DNA of 64,000 nt from DATARH01 sp963712835 (GCA_963712835.1 CAVQJJ010000011.1:124001-188000); one strand, 5' to 3'; counted from the stretch's first letter, positions 36,916 to 46,224 are shown. The notes: generated by a model from the letters alone, not told the origin. Translations and numbers: made by a program.

Positions 36916-37754
36916 AAGATGAACACCAGTGCGGACGCGGCGCCCGCCACCCAGCAATAGATCGCGAAAGGCACCAGCGCGTCGTCGAAATCGTGCCGCC
37001 GGAAATAGCGCATCAGAAAGGCGATGCTGAGATAGGCGGTAACCCCGGCGACGACGCCGGCGGCGAGCGCCAGCCCGCTGATCCCGTGGCCGGGCAGCGC
37101 CAAGAGCTTCGGTACCTCGAGCACCGCCGCGCCGGCGATGATCGGCGTCGCGATCAGGAACGAGAAATGCGCCGCCTCGGCGTGCTGCAGGCCGGCGACG
37201 AGGCCGCCGACCATCGCCGCGCCCGAGCGCGAGATGCCGGGGATGAACGCCAGGCACTGCCAGAAGCCGATCGCCAGCGCGCCTTTCCACCCGAGCGCGC
37301 TGGCCGCCGGCGTCCGGCCCGAGCGGGGCTGCGCCTGAATGCGCAGATAATCGCCGAGCAGCAAAAGAAACCCGTTCACGATGAGGAACAGCGCGGCGAT
37401 CAGCGGCGACGCGAACAGCCCGCGCACGAGCTTCTCAAAAAGAAACCCGATCACCACCGCCGGCACGGTCGCGATGACGATGAGGCCCAGTGCGCGCCAC
37501 GCGTCAGCGCTGTCGGGGCCGCGGCGAAGAACCCCCAGCGCGATCGCCAGCCATTCGCGCCAGAAATAGACCAGCAGCGCCGCTGCCGTGCCGATATGCA
37601 ACACCACGACAAAGGGCAGGAATTCCGCCGCGTGCTGATCGATCGGCCAGCCGAGCAGCGACGGGACGATCACCACGTGGCCGAGGCTCGAGATCGGAAA
37701 CAGCTCGGTGATCCCTTGCAGGATCGCCAGGGCGAAAGCGTGAAGGGCGCTCAT
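36912..37754 (-). CDS. uppP: Undecaprenyl-diphosphate phosphatase
   Basis: The 280-residue integral membrane phosphatase recycles undecaprenyl pyrophosphate for cell-wall synthesis and gives bacitracin resistance. Motif 1 is GITELFPISSLGH at residues 15-27 with the catalytic Glu, and motif 2 is FIPGISRSGA near 172. About eight helices are predicted. The phosphate side-chain pattern ELFPISSLGH belongs to the proteobacterial sub-branch. It is the last gene of a minus-strand series starting with the Gld-like exporter. Confidence 0.94.
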   Translation of the reverse strand: MSALHAFALAILQGITELFPISSLGHVVIVPSLLGWPIDQHAAEFLPFVVVLHIGTAAALLVYFWREWLAIALGVLRRGPDSADAWRALGLIVIATVPAVVIGFLFEKLVRGLFASPLIAALFLIVNGFLLLLGDYLRIQAQPRSGRTPAASALGWKGALAIGFWQCLAFIPGISRSGAAMVGGLVAGLQHAEAAHFSFLIATPIIAGAAVLEVPKLLALPGHGISGLALAAGVVAGVTAYLSIAFLMRYFRRHDFDDALVPFAIYCWVAGAASALVFIF

Positions 37755-37793
37755 CGGGGTTCCGGTTGTGGTTATCGGGTCTTTGTTATGAGA

Positions 37794-38150
37794 TCACTTG
37801 GCCGGGCTGAAGCCTTTCCGCTCCATGCACGATGACAAGATGGTCTGGGAGCGGTCGCGATTGGTCTGCTGCGCCTCGCGCAGCTGGGCGCCGGCGAAGT
37901 CCGAATGCTGGAGATCGCTGCCCCGGCTCGCCGAGATGTCCTGGTCGATGTCGAAATCGGTGCTGGTCGCGCTGTTCGCGGCGGCGAGGCACTGGTCGTA
38001 AGCGGCGGCGACGGTCGCGGCGTCAGTGCCGGGTTTGGTCCAGGCGCCGGCGCTGACCGCGCGTTCGGGCGGCGGCTCGGGCCAGCCGGGCATGCTGACC
38101 GAGCTGCACCCGGCGAGAGCCGTCAGTGCCACAACCGCCGCCCACAACAT
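37794..38150 (-). CDS. Small lipoprotein
   Basis: The 118-residue protein has a lipoprotein signal ending in the lipobox LAGC at residue 14 or so, then a proline-rich tether (MPGWPEPPPER) and a helical domain with three Cys residues (YDQCLAAAN, SSCMERKG). Start is ATG 38150. The frame is open further upstream, but that part translates a REP-type repeat and is not protein-like. The start codon directly abuts that repeat. No function recognised. Confidence 0.72.
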   Translation of the reverse strand: MLWAAVVALTALAGCSSVSMPGWPEPPPERAVSAGAWTKPGTDAATVAAAYDQCLAAANSATSTDFDIDQDISASRGSDLQHSDFAGAQLREAQQTNRDRSQTILSSCMERKGFSPAK

Positions 38151-38230
38151 CGTCGCCCCCGCGCAGGCGGGGGCCCAGAGGCAAGCGACGGATCGGCCGC
38201 CCCTGGGTTCCCGCTTGCGCGGGAATGACG
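38151..38230. repeat. REP-type doublet abutting a lipoprotein start
   Basis: The same two-hairpin module as at 35255: CCCCCGCGCAGGCGGGGG left, CCCGCTTGCGCGGG right, with pairing spacers. It occupies the whole interval between the lipoprotein start (38150) and the DUF1289 stop (38239). Any leader of the lipoprotein mRNA must therefore lie in it. Confidence 0.75.
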
Positions 38231-38238
38231 AAGAGAAG

Positions 38239-38433
38239 TCAGACATTGCGCTTCCCCTCGGCGGCGGCGCGGCGCGTATCGAGCAGGGCGACCAGTGCGC
38301 GCCTCTCGGCCGGGGTCGCCTCGTACCACGCGGCGATCTCCTCGACCGTGCGCAGGCAGCCGCGGCACTGCCGCGTGCGCGGGTCCATGATGCAGATGCC
38401 CAGGCAGGGCGACGGCGGCAAATGTTCAGTCAT
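38239..38433 (-). CDS. DUF1289 protein (Cys-rich, Fe-S-like)
   Basis: This 64-residue protein has four cysteines in the DUF1289 pattern (CLGICIMD, then CRGCLRTVEEI). Such small proteins are thought to bind an Fe-S cluster or metal, but no function is established to my knowledge. Start is ATG 38433, 11 bases after the DUF4340 stop, so it is the last gene of the exporter operon. The larger open frame upstream is not real coding. Confidence 0.8.
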   Translation of the reverse strand: MTEHLPPSPCLGICIMDPRTRQCRGCLRTVEEIAAWYEATPAERRALVALLDTRRAAAEGKRNV

Positions 38434-38444
38434 CACGAGCCAGC

Positions 38445-39464
38445 TCAAGAACCACGGGGCAGCAGCAGATCGGACAGAGTCGTCCGCAACAGCTTGGCGC
38501 GCTCTGCCGGGATCGCAAAGCGCCATGGCGAGAGACGCGCGGAGAGCGCCTTCGCCTGCGGCTCGCTTTTGCCGTCGCCGGTCACGTCGATCACCAGCCA
38601 ATTCCCCTTGTCCGGCGGCGAGAGGCGCAGCCCGACGACAAGCCCGTCAAAGGTGGTGAACGCCGCTGTGGTGCCACCGTCCGCGGAAATCGGTTGCTCG
38701 GAGGCGGGCTTGACATCGCCGAGGTCGAGCGCTTCGAGCGCACCGGCCGGCGCGGCGAGCGCCTCATCAGGCTTGGGCTTGGCGTCGGGCGCGAGTCGGT
38801 CGATCGCGAAGGGCTGATCGGCCGAGCTGCGCGCGACGACGACGCTGTTGCCGTCGGGCGCGGTCAGCGCCACCGAGGCGACGCGCGCCGCCGGAATGTC
38901 GATGATGCGCCGGTCGAGCCAGGACAGCGCATCGCCGCCGAGCGCGAACGAGCCGCGCGCCAGCCACGCCTGATCGCTGTCCGGCTTGCGGACATAGACG
39001 CCCTCCTCGCCGCCTTCAATGTCGCTCGGGCGACGGCGACCGATGACGATCTGCCCGACCAAGGCGCCGCTGCGATCGCCGGCAACGACGAGCGTCGACT
39101 TGCCGTTGGCGGGGTCGCCGAGATCGAGCCGCGCCAGCAGTTCGGGCCGGTCGGTCTTGGGCTCGACCAGCTCCAGCTCGGCAAGCTGCAACAAGAGCTT
39201 CCGCACGCGCCCCTGGTCGGCCGGGTAGCCGCCCTTTTCAACGACGGTCCAGCTGCCGTCGCGCTGCTCGAGGTTCACGGTGACGTTGCCGCGCCGCAGC
39301 CGCAGGAAATCGAGCGCCGCCAGTCTGTCGGCAAGGCCGGGCAGCGCGCGCTCGCCGTGCGGCGACGGGCTGACGTCGCGGTCGCCGCGCGAGGTCACGA
39401 CGACGGCAAGCACCGCCAGGGCGACCGCCGCGACCAAAAGCGCGTAGAGGCTGCGCCGTCGCAT
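38445..39464 (-). CDS. DUF4340-domain protein of the Gld-like exporter operon
   Basis: The 339-residue protein has one N-terminal membrane helix (LYALLVAAVALAVLAVVVT) and a large periplasmic region with the repeated structure of DUF4340 (LDFLRLRRGNVTVNL, then GGYPADQGRVRKLLLQLAELELVEPKT, read in part). DUF4340 proteins are regularly encoded after GldG-like genes. It is 9 bp after the gldG-like gene and 11 bp before DUF1289. It is probably an accessory part of the ABC complex. Confidence 0.82.
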   Translation of the reverse strand: MRRRSLYALLVAAVALAVLAVVVTSRGDRDVSPSPHGERALPGLADRLAALDFLRLRRGNVTVNLEQRDGSWTVVEKGGYPADQGRVRKLLLQLAELELVEPKTDRPELLARLDLGDPANGKSTLVVAGDRSGALVGQIVIGRRRPSDIEGGEEGVYVRKPDSDQAWLARGSFALGGDALSWLDRRIIDIPAARVASVALTAPDGNSVVVARSSADQPFAIDRLAPDAKPKPDEALAAPAGALEALDLGDVKPASEQPISADGGTTAAFTTFDGLVVGLRLSPPDKGNWLVIDVTGDGKSEPQAKALSARLSPWRFAIPAERAKLLRTTLSDLLLPRGS

Positions 39465-39473
39465 CGCCCGGGC

Positions 39474-41417
39474 TCAGGCGCGGGTCGCTCGCCAGCGCCG
39501 CCGGCGGAGGGCGGCCATGACGATCGCCGCGGCAACGACGACGATCGGCACCAGCGCGATGTCGAAGAACTCGAGGATCACCTTCAGCTGCTCGATGTTC
39601 CGGCGCAGCGCCGCCTGCACCTCGCGCAGCTGCCGGCGCGTGTCGAGCATCTCGGCGCGGAACTTGTCGATCTCCTTGGTCTGCTCGGCGGAGAGCGCGG
39701 CGGTGTTGGAAGCCCCCTCGCCGGCGGTCAGATTGTGCAGCTTGGCCTGGGCCTGCTTGAGCTTGTCCTCAAGGCTGCGCTGCTCCGCCGCGTAGCGGTC
39801 GTCGGCCTCGCGCTGGATGTCCTGAACGACGACGAAGGGCCGCGCGACGGTGCCGCGGCTTCTGAGGCCGATCAGGTCCTCGCCGCCGGCCAGCACCTCG
39901 ACCGCGTTGGCGAGAAAATCGGCGTTGTTGGCAACCGGCTCGACGACGCGGCGGCCGTAGAAATTTCCGGTCTGCGCCCAGAACCGATCGTCGAGCATGT
40001 CGGTGTCGGCGACGACAATGACATCGATCGGCTTCACCGAGTGCTTAAGCGGCGCCTCGCCGGCGGCCGCGGGCGGTGCGGCGGCCGCCGGTTCCTTGAC
40101 CGGCGGTACGCCTGGCGCCGCCCGTGGTGGGGGTGGTCTACCGTCGGGAAACGCGGTTGCCGCATCGCCCGTAATGCGCGCGGCAAGCACGAATTGCCGC
40201 TGCTCGGGCCGGAAATGCGCGAGCAGGGTCGCCACGTCCGGCAGCCCTTTGACCTGGTCGACCGGGATTTTCTCGGAATCGGTCGAGGTCTCGATCAGCG
40301 GCGCGAAATGCGTCGTCGCGCCGTTCTCGGGTTCGAGGATGCCGGCGGTCGCCATGGTGATCTGCGTCAGGTCGGCGGTGATCGGGTCCTCGCGGTTGAG
40401 GTCCTCCTTGGGCAGATTGAGCCAGCCGACATAATTCATCGCCTGCGGCTCGCGGCCCTGGACCGGTACCGCGACGCGGCGCGCATCGCGCCGGTCGCCG
40501 GCGACGACGCCCGGCAGCATGGTCAGCCCCCAGGCCTTGAACAGCTTTTCCAGATCGCTCGACGGCGGCGGCGCCGTAGCGGCGTCGTGGCCGGGCACTG
40601 CCGCGGCGATCTCGGAATAGGGGTCGACAAAGACGATCGCCTTGCCCCCCTTCAGCACGTACTGATCGATCGCGAACTGCGTCGCGTCGCTCAGATGCGT
40701 TGGCTGTACGACCATCAGCACGTCGATATTGGCCGGGATCGCCTCGATATCGGGCGACAGGTTCTGGACATCGTCGACCTGCTTCAGCTGGCTGATGACC
40801 GCCAGCGGCTCGGGCGTCTTGCCTTGCAGCGCGGCAGTCGGATCGACGACCAGCGGCAGGTCACTCATCAGCCCGACGACGGTACGCTTCGGGTTGGCCA
40901 GCGCATGCACCAGCCGCGTCAGATCGTATTCGAGGAAGCGCTCGCGCTCGGGATCGAAAAACGGGATGACCTGCTGGTCGTCGGTCGAGTTGGTGCCGGC
41001 GAGGCCGAAATAGACCGCCTCGCCCTGGTCGTTGAGCGGCACCGCCTGCAGGCCATAGGCGACCGCGCGGTCCTCGGCGTCGGAAAACGGCTGCGGGTCG
41101 TAGACTTCGAGGCGGAGCTTGCCGTGCGCCGCGGCAACATACTGGTCGAGCAGCTCGCGCACCCGCTCGGCGTAGACGCCATAGGACGGCGCGCGGTCGC
41201 CCAACCGCCGGGAATAATAGAGCCGCAGCGTGATCGGCTCCTTGATTGCGGCGAGCGTCTGCCGCGTGCCCTTGGCGAGCGTGTAGAGATGCCCGGAAGT
41301 CAGGTCGAGGCGCACCGCGCCATAGCGCCCGACGAGGATGTTGCTGGCGACGAGCGCCACCGCGATCGCGGCGAGCGCCAGCAGCGAGCGGCCGCGCCGC
41401 GATCCGATACCGCGCAT
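39474..41417 (-). CDS. GldG-like ABC-type auxiliary membrane protein
   Basis: The 647-residue protein has one helix at the N-terminus, a large periplasmic domain of the ABC_transp_aux/GldG type (NILVGRYGAVRLDLT, then LRLYYSRRL, then VVQPTHLSDATQFAIDQYVLKGGKAIVFVDP, in part), a coiled-coil stretch and a final membrane helix. ATG 41417 overlaps the permease stop in a TGATG arrangement, which indicates coupled translation and decides the start. In gliding bacteria GldAFG form an ABC complex; in alphaproteobacteria its role is unknown. Confidence 0.85.
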   Translation of the reverse strand: MRGIGSRRGRSLLALAAIAVALVASNILVGRYGAVRLDLTSGHLYTLAKGTRQTLAAIKEPITLRLYYSRRLGDRAPSYGVYAERVRELLDQYVAAAHGKLRLEVYDPQPFSDAEDRAVAYGLQAVPLNDQGEAVYFGLAGTNSTDDQQVIPFFDPERERFLEYDLTRLVHALANPKRTVVGLMSDLPLVVDPTAALQGKTPEPLAVISQLKQVDDVQNLSPDIEAIPANIDVLMVVQPTHLSDATQFAIDQYVLKGGKAIVFVDPYSEIAAAVPGHDAATAPPPSSDLEKLFKAWGLTMLPGVVAGDRRDARRVAVPVQGREPQAMNYVGWLNLPKEDLNREDPITADLTQITMATAGILEPENGATTHFAPLIETSTDSEKIPVDQVKGLPDVATLLAHFRPEQRQFVLAARITGDAATAFPDGRPPPPRAAPGVPPVKEPAAAAPPAAAGEAPLKHSVKPIDVIVVADTDMLDDRFWAQTGNFYGRRVVEPVANNADFLANAVEVLAGGEDLIGLRSRGTVARPFVVVQDIQREADDRYAAEQRSLEDKLKQAQAKLHNLTAGEGASNTAALSAEQTKEIDKFRAEMLDTRRQLREVQAALRRNIEQLKVILEFFDIALVPIVVVAAAIVMAALRRRRWRATRA

Positions 41418-42154
41418 CACTCGGCCTTTGTCAGGTCGATGAGCACGGCGTTGGCGGCGAGGAACGCGACCATGATCGAAACGAAATAGAACAGGTCGCG
41501 CAGATCGAGCACCCCGCGGGTGATCGCGGTGAAATGGCCGAAGAGGCTCGCTGCGGCGACGGCGTCGATCAGCCCCTGCGGTGCCCAGCCGGCGAAAATG
41601 CCGGTCACGGTCTGCGTCCCGGCGGCGATCAGCACAAACACCAGCGAGGCGGTGATGACAAAGGCGATGACCTGGTTTTTGGTCGCCGCCGAGATCGCCG
41701 CGCCGATCGCGAGTATCGCCCCGGCCATCAGCCAGCTGCCGATATAGCTCGCCAGGATGACACCGTTATCGGGATTGCCGAGGAACAGCACGGTCAGCCA
41801 GAACGGGAAGGTCAGCGCCAGCGCGATCCCGACAAAGACCCACGCGGCGAGAAATTTTCCCACCACCGCCTCGCTGAGCCGGATCGGCAAGGTCAGGAAC
41901 AATTCGATCGTGCCGCTCTTGCGCTCCTCGGCCCACAGCCGCATCGAGACCGCCGGGATCAGCACCAGGTAGAGCCAGGGGTGGAAGGTGAAAAAAGATT
42001 GCAGGTCGGCCTGGCCGCGCTCGAAGAAATCGCCGACGAAAAAGGTCAATACCCCGGCGAGCACGAGGAAGATGACGATGAAGACATAGGCGAGCGGGGT
42101 CGCGAAATAGCCCGCCAGCTCGCGGCGGCAAATGGTCAATGTATTTCGGATCAA
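41417..42154 (-). CDS. GldF-like ABC transporter permease
   Basis: The 245-residue ABC-2-type permease has six predicted helices. The opening CRRELAGYFATPLAYVF and the RLWAEERKSGTIELFLTLPI block are characteristic of ABC-2 permeases of the GldF/CcmB-like group. The TTG at 42154 is the likeliest start but has no strong ribosome site. It sits 18 bp after the ATPase and is coupled to the gldG-like gene. Confidence 0.87.
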   Translation of the reverse strand: MIRNTLTICRRELAGYFATPLAYVFIVIFLVLAGVLTFFVGDFFERGQADLQSFFTFHPWLYLVLIPAVSMRLWAEERKSGTIELFLTLPIRLSEAVVGKFLAAWVFVGIALALTFPFWLTVLFLGNPDNGVILASYIGSWLMAGAILAIGAAISAATKNQVIAFVITASLVFVLIAAGTQTVTGIFAGWAPQGLIDAVAAASLFGHFTAITRGVLDLRDLFYFVSIMVAFLAANAVLIDLTKAE

Positions 42155-42172
42155 TGGTTTGATGCCCAGATG

Positions 42173-43138
42173 CTAATTCGCAAGCTCAGCAAATTCCGCG
42201 AGCGATTGCTGCCCGGGCGGCGCGGTGATGTCGCGGAACACCTCGTCGAGCCGGCCGCGCTCGACGGAGAAACCGCCGATACGCCAGTCGCGGTTCTCGG
42301 CCAATTCGGCGATATCGGCGGTAATCGACACATGGTCGCGCGGCAACACGATGAGGGCGCGGCCCTCCTCCGCGGTTTCGATCGCGGCGATTTCGGGCAG
42401 CGCGCCAAGGTCGGCGCGGATCCGCGCCTCGTTCGGCGCGGCGATCTCCAGCCGCACCGCATTGTGGTAGCGCGAGCGCGCCGCCAACTCGGCGGGCGTG
42501 CCGTCGGCAAGGATGCGGCCGTGGGCGATGATGATCGCCCGGCTGCACACCGCCTCCACCTCCTCCAAGAGATGCGTCGAGATGATGATCGCCTTCTCCG
42601 ACTGCATCGCCGCGAGGATGCCGCGCATCTCGTATTTCTGGTTGGGGTCGAGCCCGTCGGTCGGCTCGTCGAGGATCACCACCGGGGGGTCGTGGATCAG
42701 CGCCTGCGCCACCCCGACACGGCGGCGAAACCCCTTCGACAGCGTCTCGATGCGCTGCTCATAGACCTCACCCAGATGCACCAGCTCGACGATGTGGTTG
42801 ATGCGCGCCGTCGCCTCCTCGCCGCGAAAGCCGCGGATATGCGCCACGAAGCGCAGGAAGTCGGCGACATTCATATCCGGGTAGGCCGGTGCCCCTTCGG
42901 GCAGATAGCCAAAGCTGCGCTTGGCGGCGAGCGGCGCGTCGGCGATGTCGTGGCCGCAGATCACCGCCGTGCCGCGATCGGGCGCGAGAAAGCCGGTGGC
43001 CATTTTCATCGTCGTCGACTTGCCGGCGCCGTTGGGGCCGAGAAAACCCAGCACCTCACCTCGCGCAACCGTGAACGAGACGTCGTCGACCGCCACCAAA
43101 GGGCCGAAATTCTTGTAGAGATTGCGGATTTCGAGCAT
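42173..43138 (-). CDS. GldA-like ABC transporter ATP-binding protein
   Basis: The 321-residue ATPase has Walker A GPNGAGKST near residue 39, the signature LSKGFRRR near 134 (in place of LSGGQ), Walker B VVILDEPTDGLD near 157 and the switch His in ISTHLLEEVE. The C-terminal 90 residues are the extension usual in ABC-2/Gld exporters. ATG 43138 is taken as start; GTG codons at 43144 and 43147 are alternatives. It heads the operon with permease, GldG-like, DUF4340 and DUF1289 genes. Confidence 0.9.
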   Translation of the reverse strand: MLEIRNLYKNFGPLVAVDDVSFTVARGEVLGFLGPNGAGKSTTMKMATGFLAPDRGTAVICGHDIADAPLAAKRSFGYLPEGAPAYPDMNVADFLRFVAHIRGFRGEEATARINHIVELVHLGEVYEQRIETLSKGFRRRVGVAQALIHDPPVVILDEPTDGLDPNQKYEMRGILAAMQSEKAIIISTHLLEEVEAVCSRAIIIAHGRILADGTPAELAARSRYHNAVRLEIAAPNEARIRADLGALPEIAAIETAEEGRALIVLPRDHVSITADIAELAENRDWRIGGFSVERGRLDEVFRDITAPPGQQSLAEFAELAN

Positions 43139-43202
43139 TTCCACCACAGCGCGGCTTTAGGAGCCGGTTTCGCAGCATCGTTGCCGCCATGATAGCAAGC
43201 GT

Positions 43203-44962
43203 GTGCCCGATCCGATACCGACGCTCCGAACCCCGTGGGCCGTGGCGATGATCCGCCGCATCCGCCTCGCCGCCGGGCTCGTGATGCTCGCCTACGTCAC
43301 GATGCACTTGCTCAACCACGCGCTGGGCCTCGTGTCGATCCCGGCGATGGGCTGGGCGCTCGCCCGGGTGGTGTTTCCAGTCTGGTCGTTTCCGCCGATG
43401 CGCGTCGCGCTCTATGGAAGCTTCGCGGTGCATTATTCGCTGGCGGTGTGGGCGCTGTGGGAGCGTCAGACGTTAAGGCTGCGCGGCGGCGAGTATTTGC
43501 AGCTGGTGCTCGGCTTCTCGCTGCCGATGCTCCTTGCTTCGCATGTCGTCGGCACGCGCGTCGCGGACAGTTTCTTCGGCACTTACGATCTGTTCTACGA
43601 GCACGTTCTCTACAACTACTTTGTCGCGACACCCTTCAGGGGCTACCTGCAGCTGGCGACACTCGTCGTTGCCTGGACGCACGGCATGCTGGGGCTGCAT
43701 TACTGGCTGCGCATCCGGCCATGGTACGCGCGCTGGCGCGACTGCGCGCTGACCGCCGCGGTGCTGATCCCGGTGCTGTCGCTGCTCGGCACGATCGAGG
43801 CCGGTCGCCAGATCGCCGCGCTGGCCGCAGACCCAGGGTGGCAAACGCAAGCCTTCGCGAAGATGATTCTGCCGACGCCGCAAACCGCCGTCACGCTCGA
43901 ACGGATCACCGACGGGCTGGTGTGGTTTTTTGGGCTCGCGGTCGCGGCGGTGCTGCTCGCCCGCCTCGCTCGACGCGCATGGCGGCGGCGCCATGGCGTC
44001 ATCCGGATTACCTATCCGAACGGCCGGTACATCGATGTCGTGCGCGGCACCAGCGTGCTCGAGGCGAGCAGCTCGCGCGCATCCCGCACGCCTCGATCTG
44101 CGGCGGGCGCGGCCGCTGCTCGACTTGCCGCGTGCGGGTGCGCGCCGCCTATCCCGGCCTAGCGCCACCGAGCGACGACGAGCGACGCGTGCTCGCCCGC
44201 ATCGCCGCGACGCCCAATGTGCGGCTTGCCTGCCAGCTGCGGCCTCATGTCGAGGTGCAGGTGACGCCGCTGCTGCCGCCGCTGGCGCAGGCTCACGATG
44301 CGCTGACGCGGGTCGATGTCGCGCAGGGCAGCGAGCGCGAAATCGCCGTCATGTTCGCCGACATACGCGGCTTTACCGCACTCTCCGAGGGGCGGCTGCC
44401 CTATGACGTGGTGTTCATCCTCAACCGCTATTTCGCGGCCATGGGCCGCGCGGTCGAGAGCGCCGGCGGGCGGGTCGACAAGTTCGTCGGCGACGGGGTG
44501 ATGGCGCTGTTCGGCGTCGAGGAAGACTCCGCGTCCGGCTGTCGCGCGGCGCTCGCCGCGGCACGGCTGATGTCGGAGCGGCTTGTCGAGCTCAACGAGT
44601 CGCTGAGCACCGAGCTGAGCGAGCCGCTGCGTATCGGCATCGGGCTTCACGCCGGGCCAGCAATCGTCGGCGAGATGGGCTATGGCGACGCGAGCGCGAT
44701 CACCGCGATCGGCGATTCGGTCAACACCGCCAGCCGGCTTGAGGCACTGACCAAGGAATACGCGGCCGAGCTTGTCGTCTCGATGGAGGTAGTCACACTT
44801 GCCGGGCTCGACCTGCCCGGCGGGCGCCGCGACGATATCGACATCCGCGGGAGGCGGGAGAGGCTCGCGATCGCGGTGTTCGAGAGCGCCCGCGAGCTGC
44901 CAGGAATGACGGCCGAAGTCCCTCTCTCAACCGTGAGAGAGGGGCTTGCTTCAGCCCAGTAA
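43203..44962 (+). pseudogene. cyaC: CyaC-type adenylate cyclase: diheme membrane anchor, 2Fe-2S domain and class III cyclase, with a frameshift
   Basis: The start frame encodes six membrane helices with histidines at about 39, 77, 114 and 160 (plus 35 and 166), the pattern of the diheme b anchor of succinate dehydrogenase. A ferredoxin-like strand ending GTSVLEAS follows. Near 44068 coherence moves to another frame with IPHASICGGRGRCSTC and LACQL (2Fe-2S ligands). The cyclase domain then shows FADIRGF, VGDGVMALFG and AIGDSVNTASRL. One missing base explains the shift; restored length is 586 residues. Sinorhizobium meliloti CyaC has this architecture and responds to quinone redox state. Its last 12 bases overlap the converging peroxidase gene. 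Confidence 0.83.
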
Positions 44963-45433
44963 CTTCTCGATCTCTTGCGTGATCGCCTTGTCGCGTGGGC
45001 CGACAGAGGACGGCCACGCGCCCGCAAGCTCGCCATCCGGCCCGACCAGATATTTGTGGAAGTTCCAGCGCGGCGCGGCGCCTTCGCCGAGCGTCTTGGC
45101 GATCCAGGCGTAGAACGGGTGGGCGCCGCCGCCGATCACCCGGTACTTCTCGGTCAATGGAAAATCGACGGCGTAATTGGTTTCGCAGAAGCTTTTGATC
45201 TCGCTGGCCGCGCCGGGTTCCTGCGCGCCGAAATCGTTGCTCGGCACACCCAGCACGATAAGCCCTTTATCGCGGTATTCTTTCCACAGCGCTTCGAGGT
45301 CGCGGTATTGCGGCGTGTACCCGCAAAAGGACGCGGTATTGACCACCAGCACCGGGTGGCCCGCCCAGGCGGACAGCGACAGTGTACCGCCATCGATCCC
45401 GTTAAATGCGAAATCATGGGCATTCTCAGACAT
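44951..45433 (-). CDS. Glutathione peroxidase (Cys type)
   Basis: The 160-residue thiol peroxidase reduces peroxides with glutathione or thioredoxin. The catalytic Cys is in NTASFCGYTPQY near residue 37, the Gln in DFGAQEPG and the Trp in RWNFHKYLV, completing the usual triad with Cys in place of selenocysteine. Start is ATG 45433, with GGGGGAGGG upstream; longer open frame is not conserved. Confidence 0.92.
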   Translation of the reverse strand: MSENAHDFAFNGIDGGTLSLSAWAGHPVLVVNTASFCGYTPQYRDLEALWKEYRDKGLIVLGVPSNDFGAQEPGAASEIKSFCETNYAVDFPLTEKYRVIGGGAHPFYAWIAKTLGEGAAPRWNFHKYLVGPDGELAGAWPSSVGPRDKAITQEIEKLLG

Positions 45434-45585
45434 CCGACCCTCCCCCGATTCCCGATCGTCGCGCGCACCATAGCGCGAATTGCCGCCGGGCACAGGCGGC
45501 GGCGAGCGGCCACGCCATTAGCCGTTGCGCCGAACCGGCGTTTTAACCGAGACTGCGCGCAATCGCGGGCGGAGCACAAACGGGG

Positions 45586-46221
45586 ATGCTGATCGGGTTT
45601 TTGCTCAAGGGTCTGCTGGTCGGCATTGTCATCGCCGTACCGGTCGGCCCGGTCGGCATCCTCTGCATTCGCCGCACGATCCTCGATGGCCGGCTCGCCG
45701 GCCTGTTTTCCGGGTTAGGCGCGGCGTCGGCGGATTCGCTGTTCGGCATCGTCGCCGGCTTCGGGCTGACGGTGATCTCGGATTCACTGTTCTACTATCA
45801 GGATTTGCTGCGCATCGGCGGGGCGGCATTTCTGCTTTATGTCGGGATCAGCTCGCTGATGGCCGACCCGATCGCGCGCCGCCGGTCGGATGACGACCCG
45901 CAGGGCCTCTTCGGCGATTTCGCCTCGACCTTTGTGCTGACCATTACCAACCCGGTGACGATCCTGTCGTTTCTCGCGATTTTCGGCGCGATCGGCTTCA
46001 CCGGCGAGCAGGCGACCATGGAACACGCCGCGATCCTCGTCGCCGGTGTGTGGTGCGGCTCGTTCCTGTGGTGGATCGGGCTGATCGCCGCCTCGGGTTT
46101 TTTGCGCCTGTCGTTTCAGCGCCAGCATTTGGTGTGGATCAGCCGCGGCTCGGGCGGCATCCTGGTTTTCGCCGGGGTCATGCTAATCGGCAGCCTCTTG
46201 CTGGAGCACGGCTGGATCTGA
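45586..46221 (+). CDS. LysE-family translocator
   Basis: The 211-residue inner-membrane exporter of the LysE/RhtB family has six predicted helices. The opening LLVGIVIAVPVGPVGILCIRR (in part) carries the conserved PVGP motif, and FVLTITNPVTILSF is the family NP motif. Members export amino acids or related compounds. The PaiB-like gene follows after 3 bp on the same strand, so they are probably co-transcribed. Confidence 0.9.
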   Translation: MLIGFLLKGLLVGIVIAVPVGPVGILCIRRTILDGRLAGLFSGLGAASADSLFGIVAGFGLTVISDSLFYYQDLLRIGGAAFLLYVGISSLMADPIARRRSDDDPQGLFGDFASTFVLTITNPVTILSFLAIFGAIGFTGEQATMEHAAILVAGVWCGSFLWWIGLIAASGFLRLSFQRQHLVWISRGSGGILVFAGVMLIGSLLLEHGWI

Positions 46222-46224
46222 ACC

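Noticed and set aside
38151..38246. N-terminal extension of the lipoprotein gene beginning MSDFSSSFPRK
   Set aside because: It is the translation of a REP-type repeat, recurs in unrelated places, and would hide the lipobox signal.
38694..41489. A 931-codon open frame on the plus strand opposite the GldG-like and DUF4340 genes
   Set aside because: It is antisense to two genes with clear family features and has the Arg/Asp-rich composition of GC-rich shadow frames.
43235..44962. A 575-codon open frame that covers the cyclase region without any shift
   Set aside because: Its first 280 or so codons are Arg-rich out-of-frame sequence of the membrane domain; only the part after about 44070 is real protein, so the gene spans two frames.
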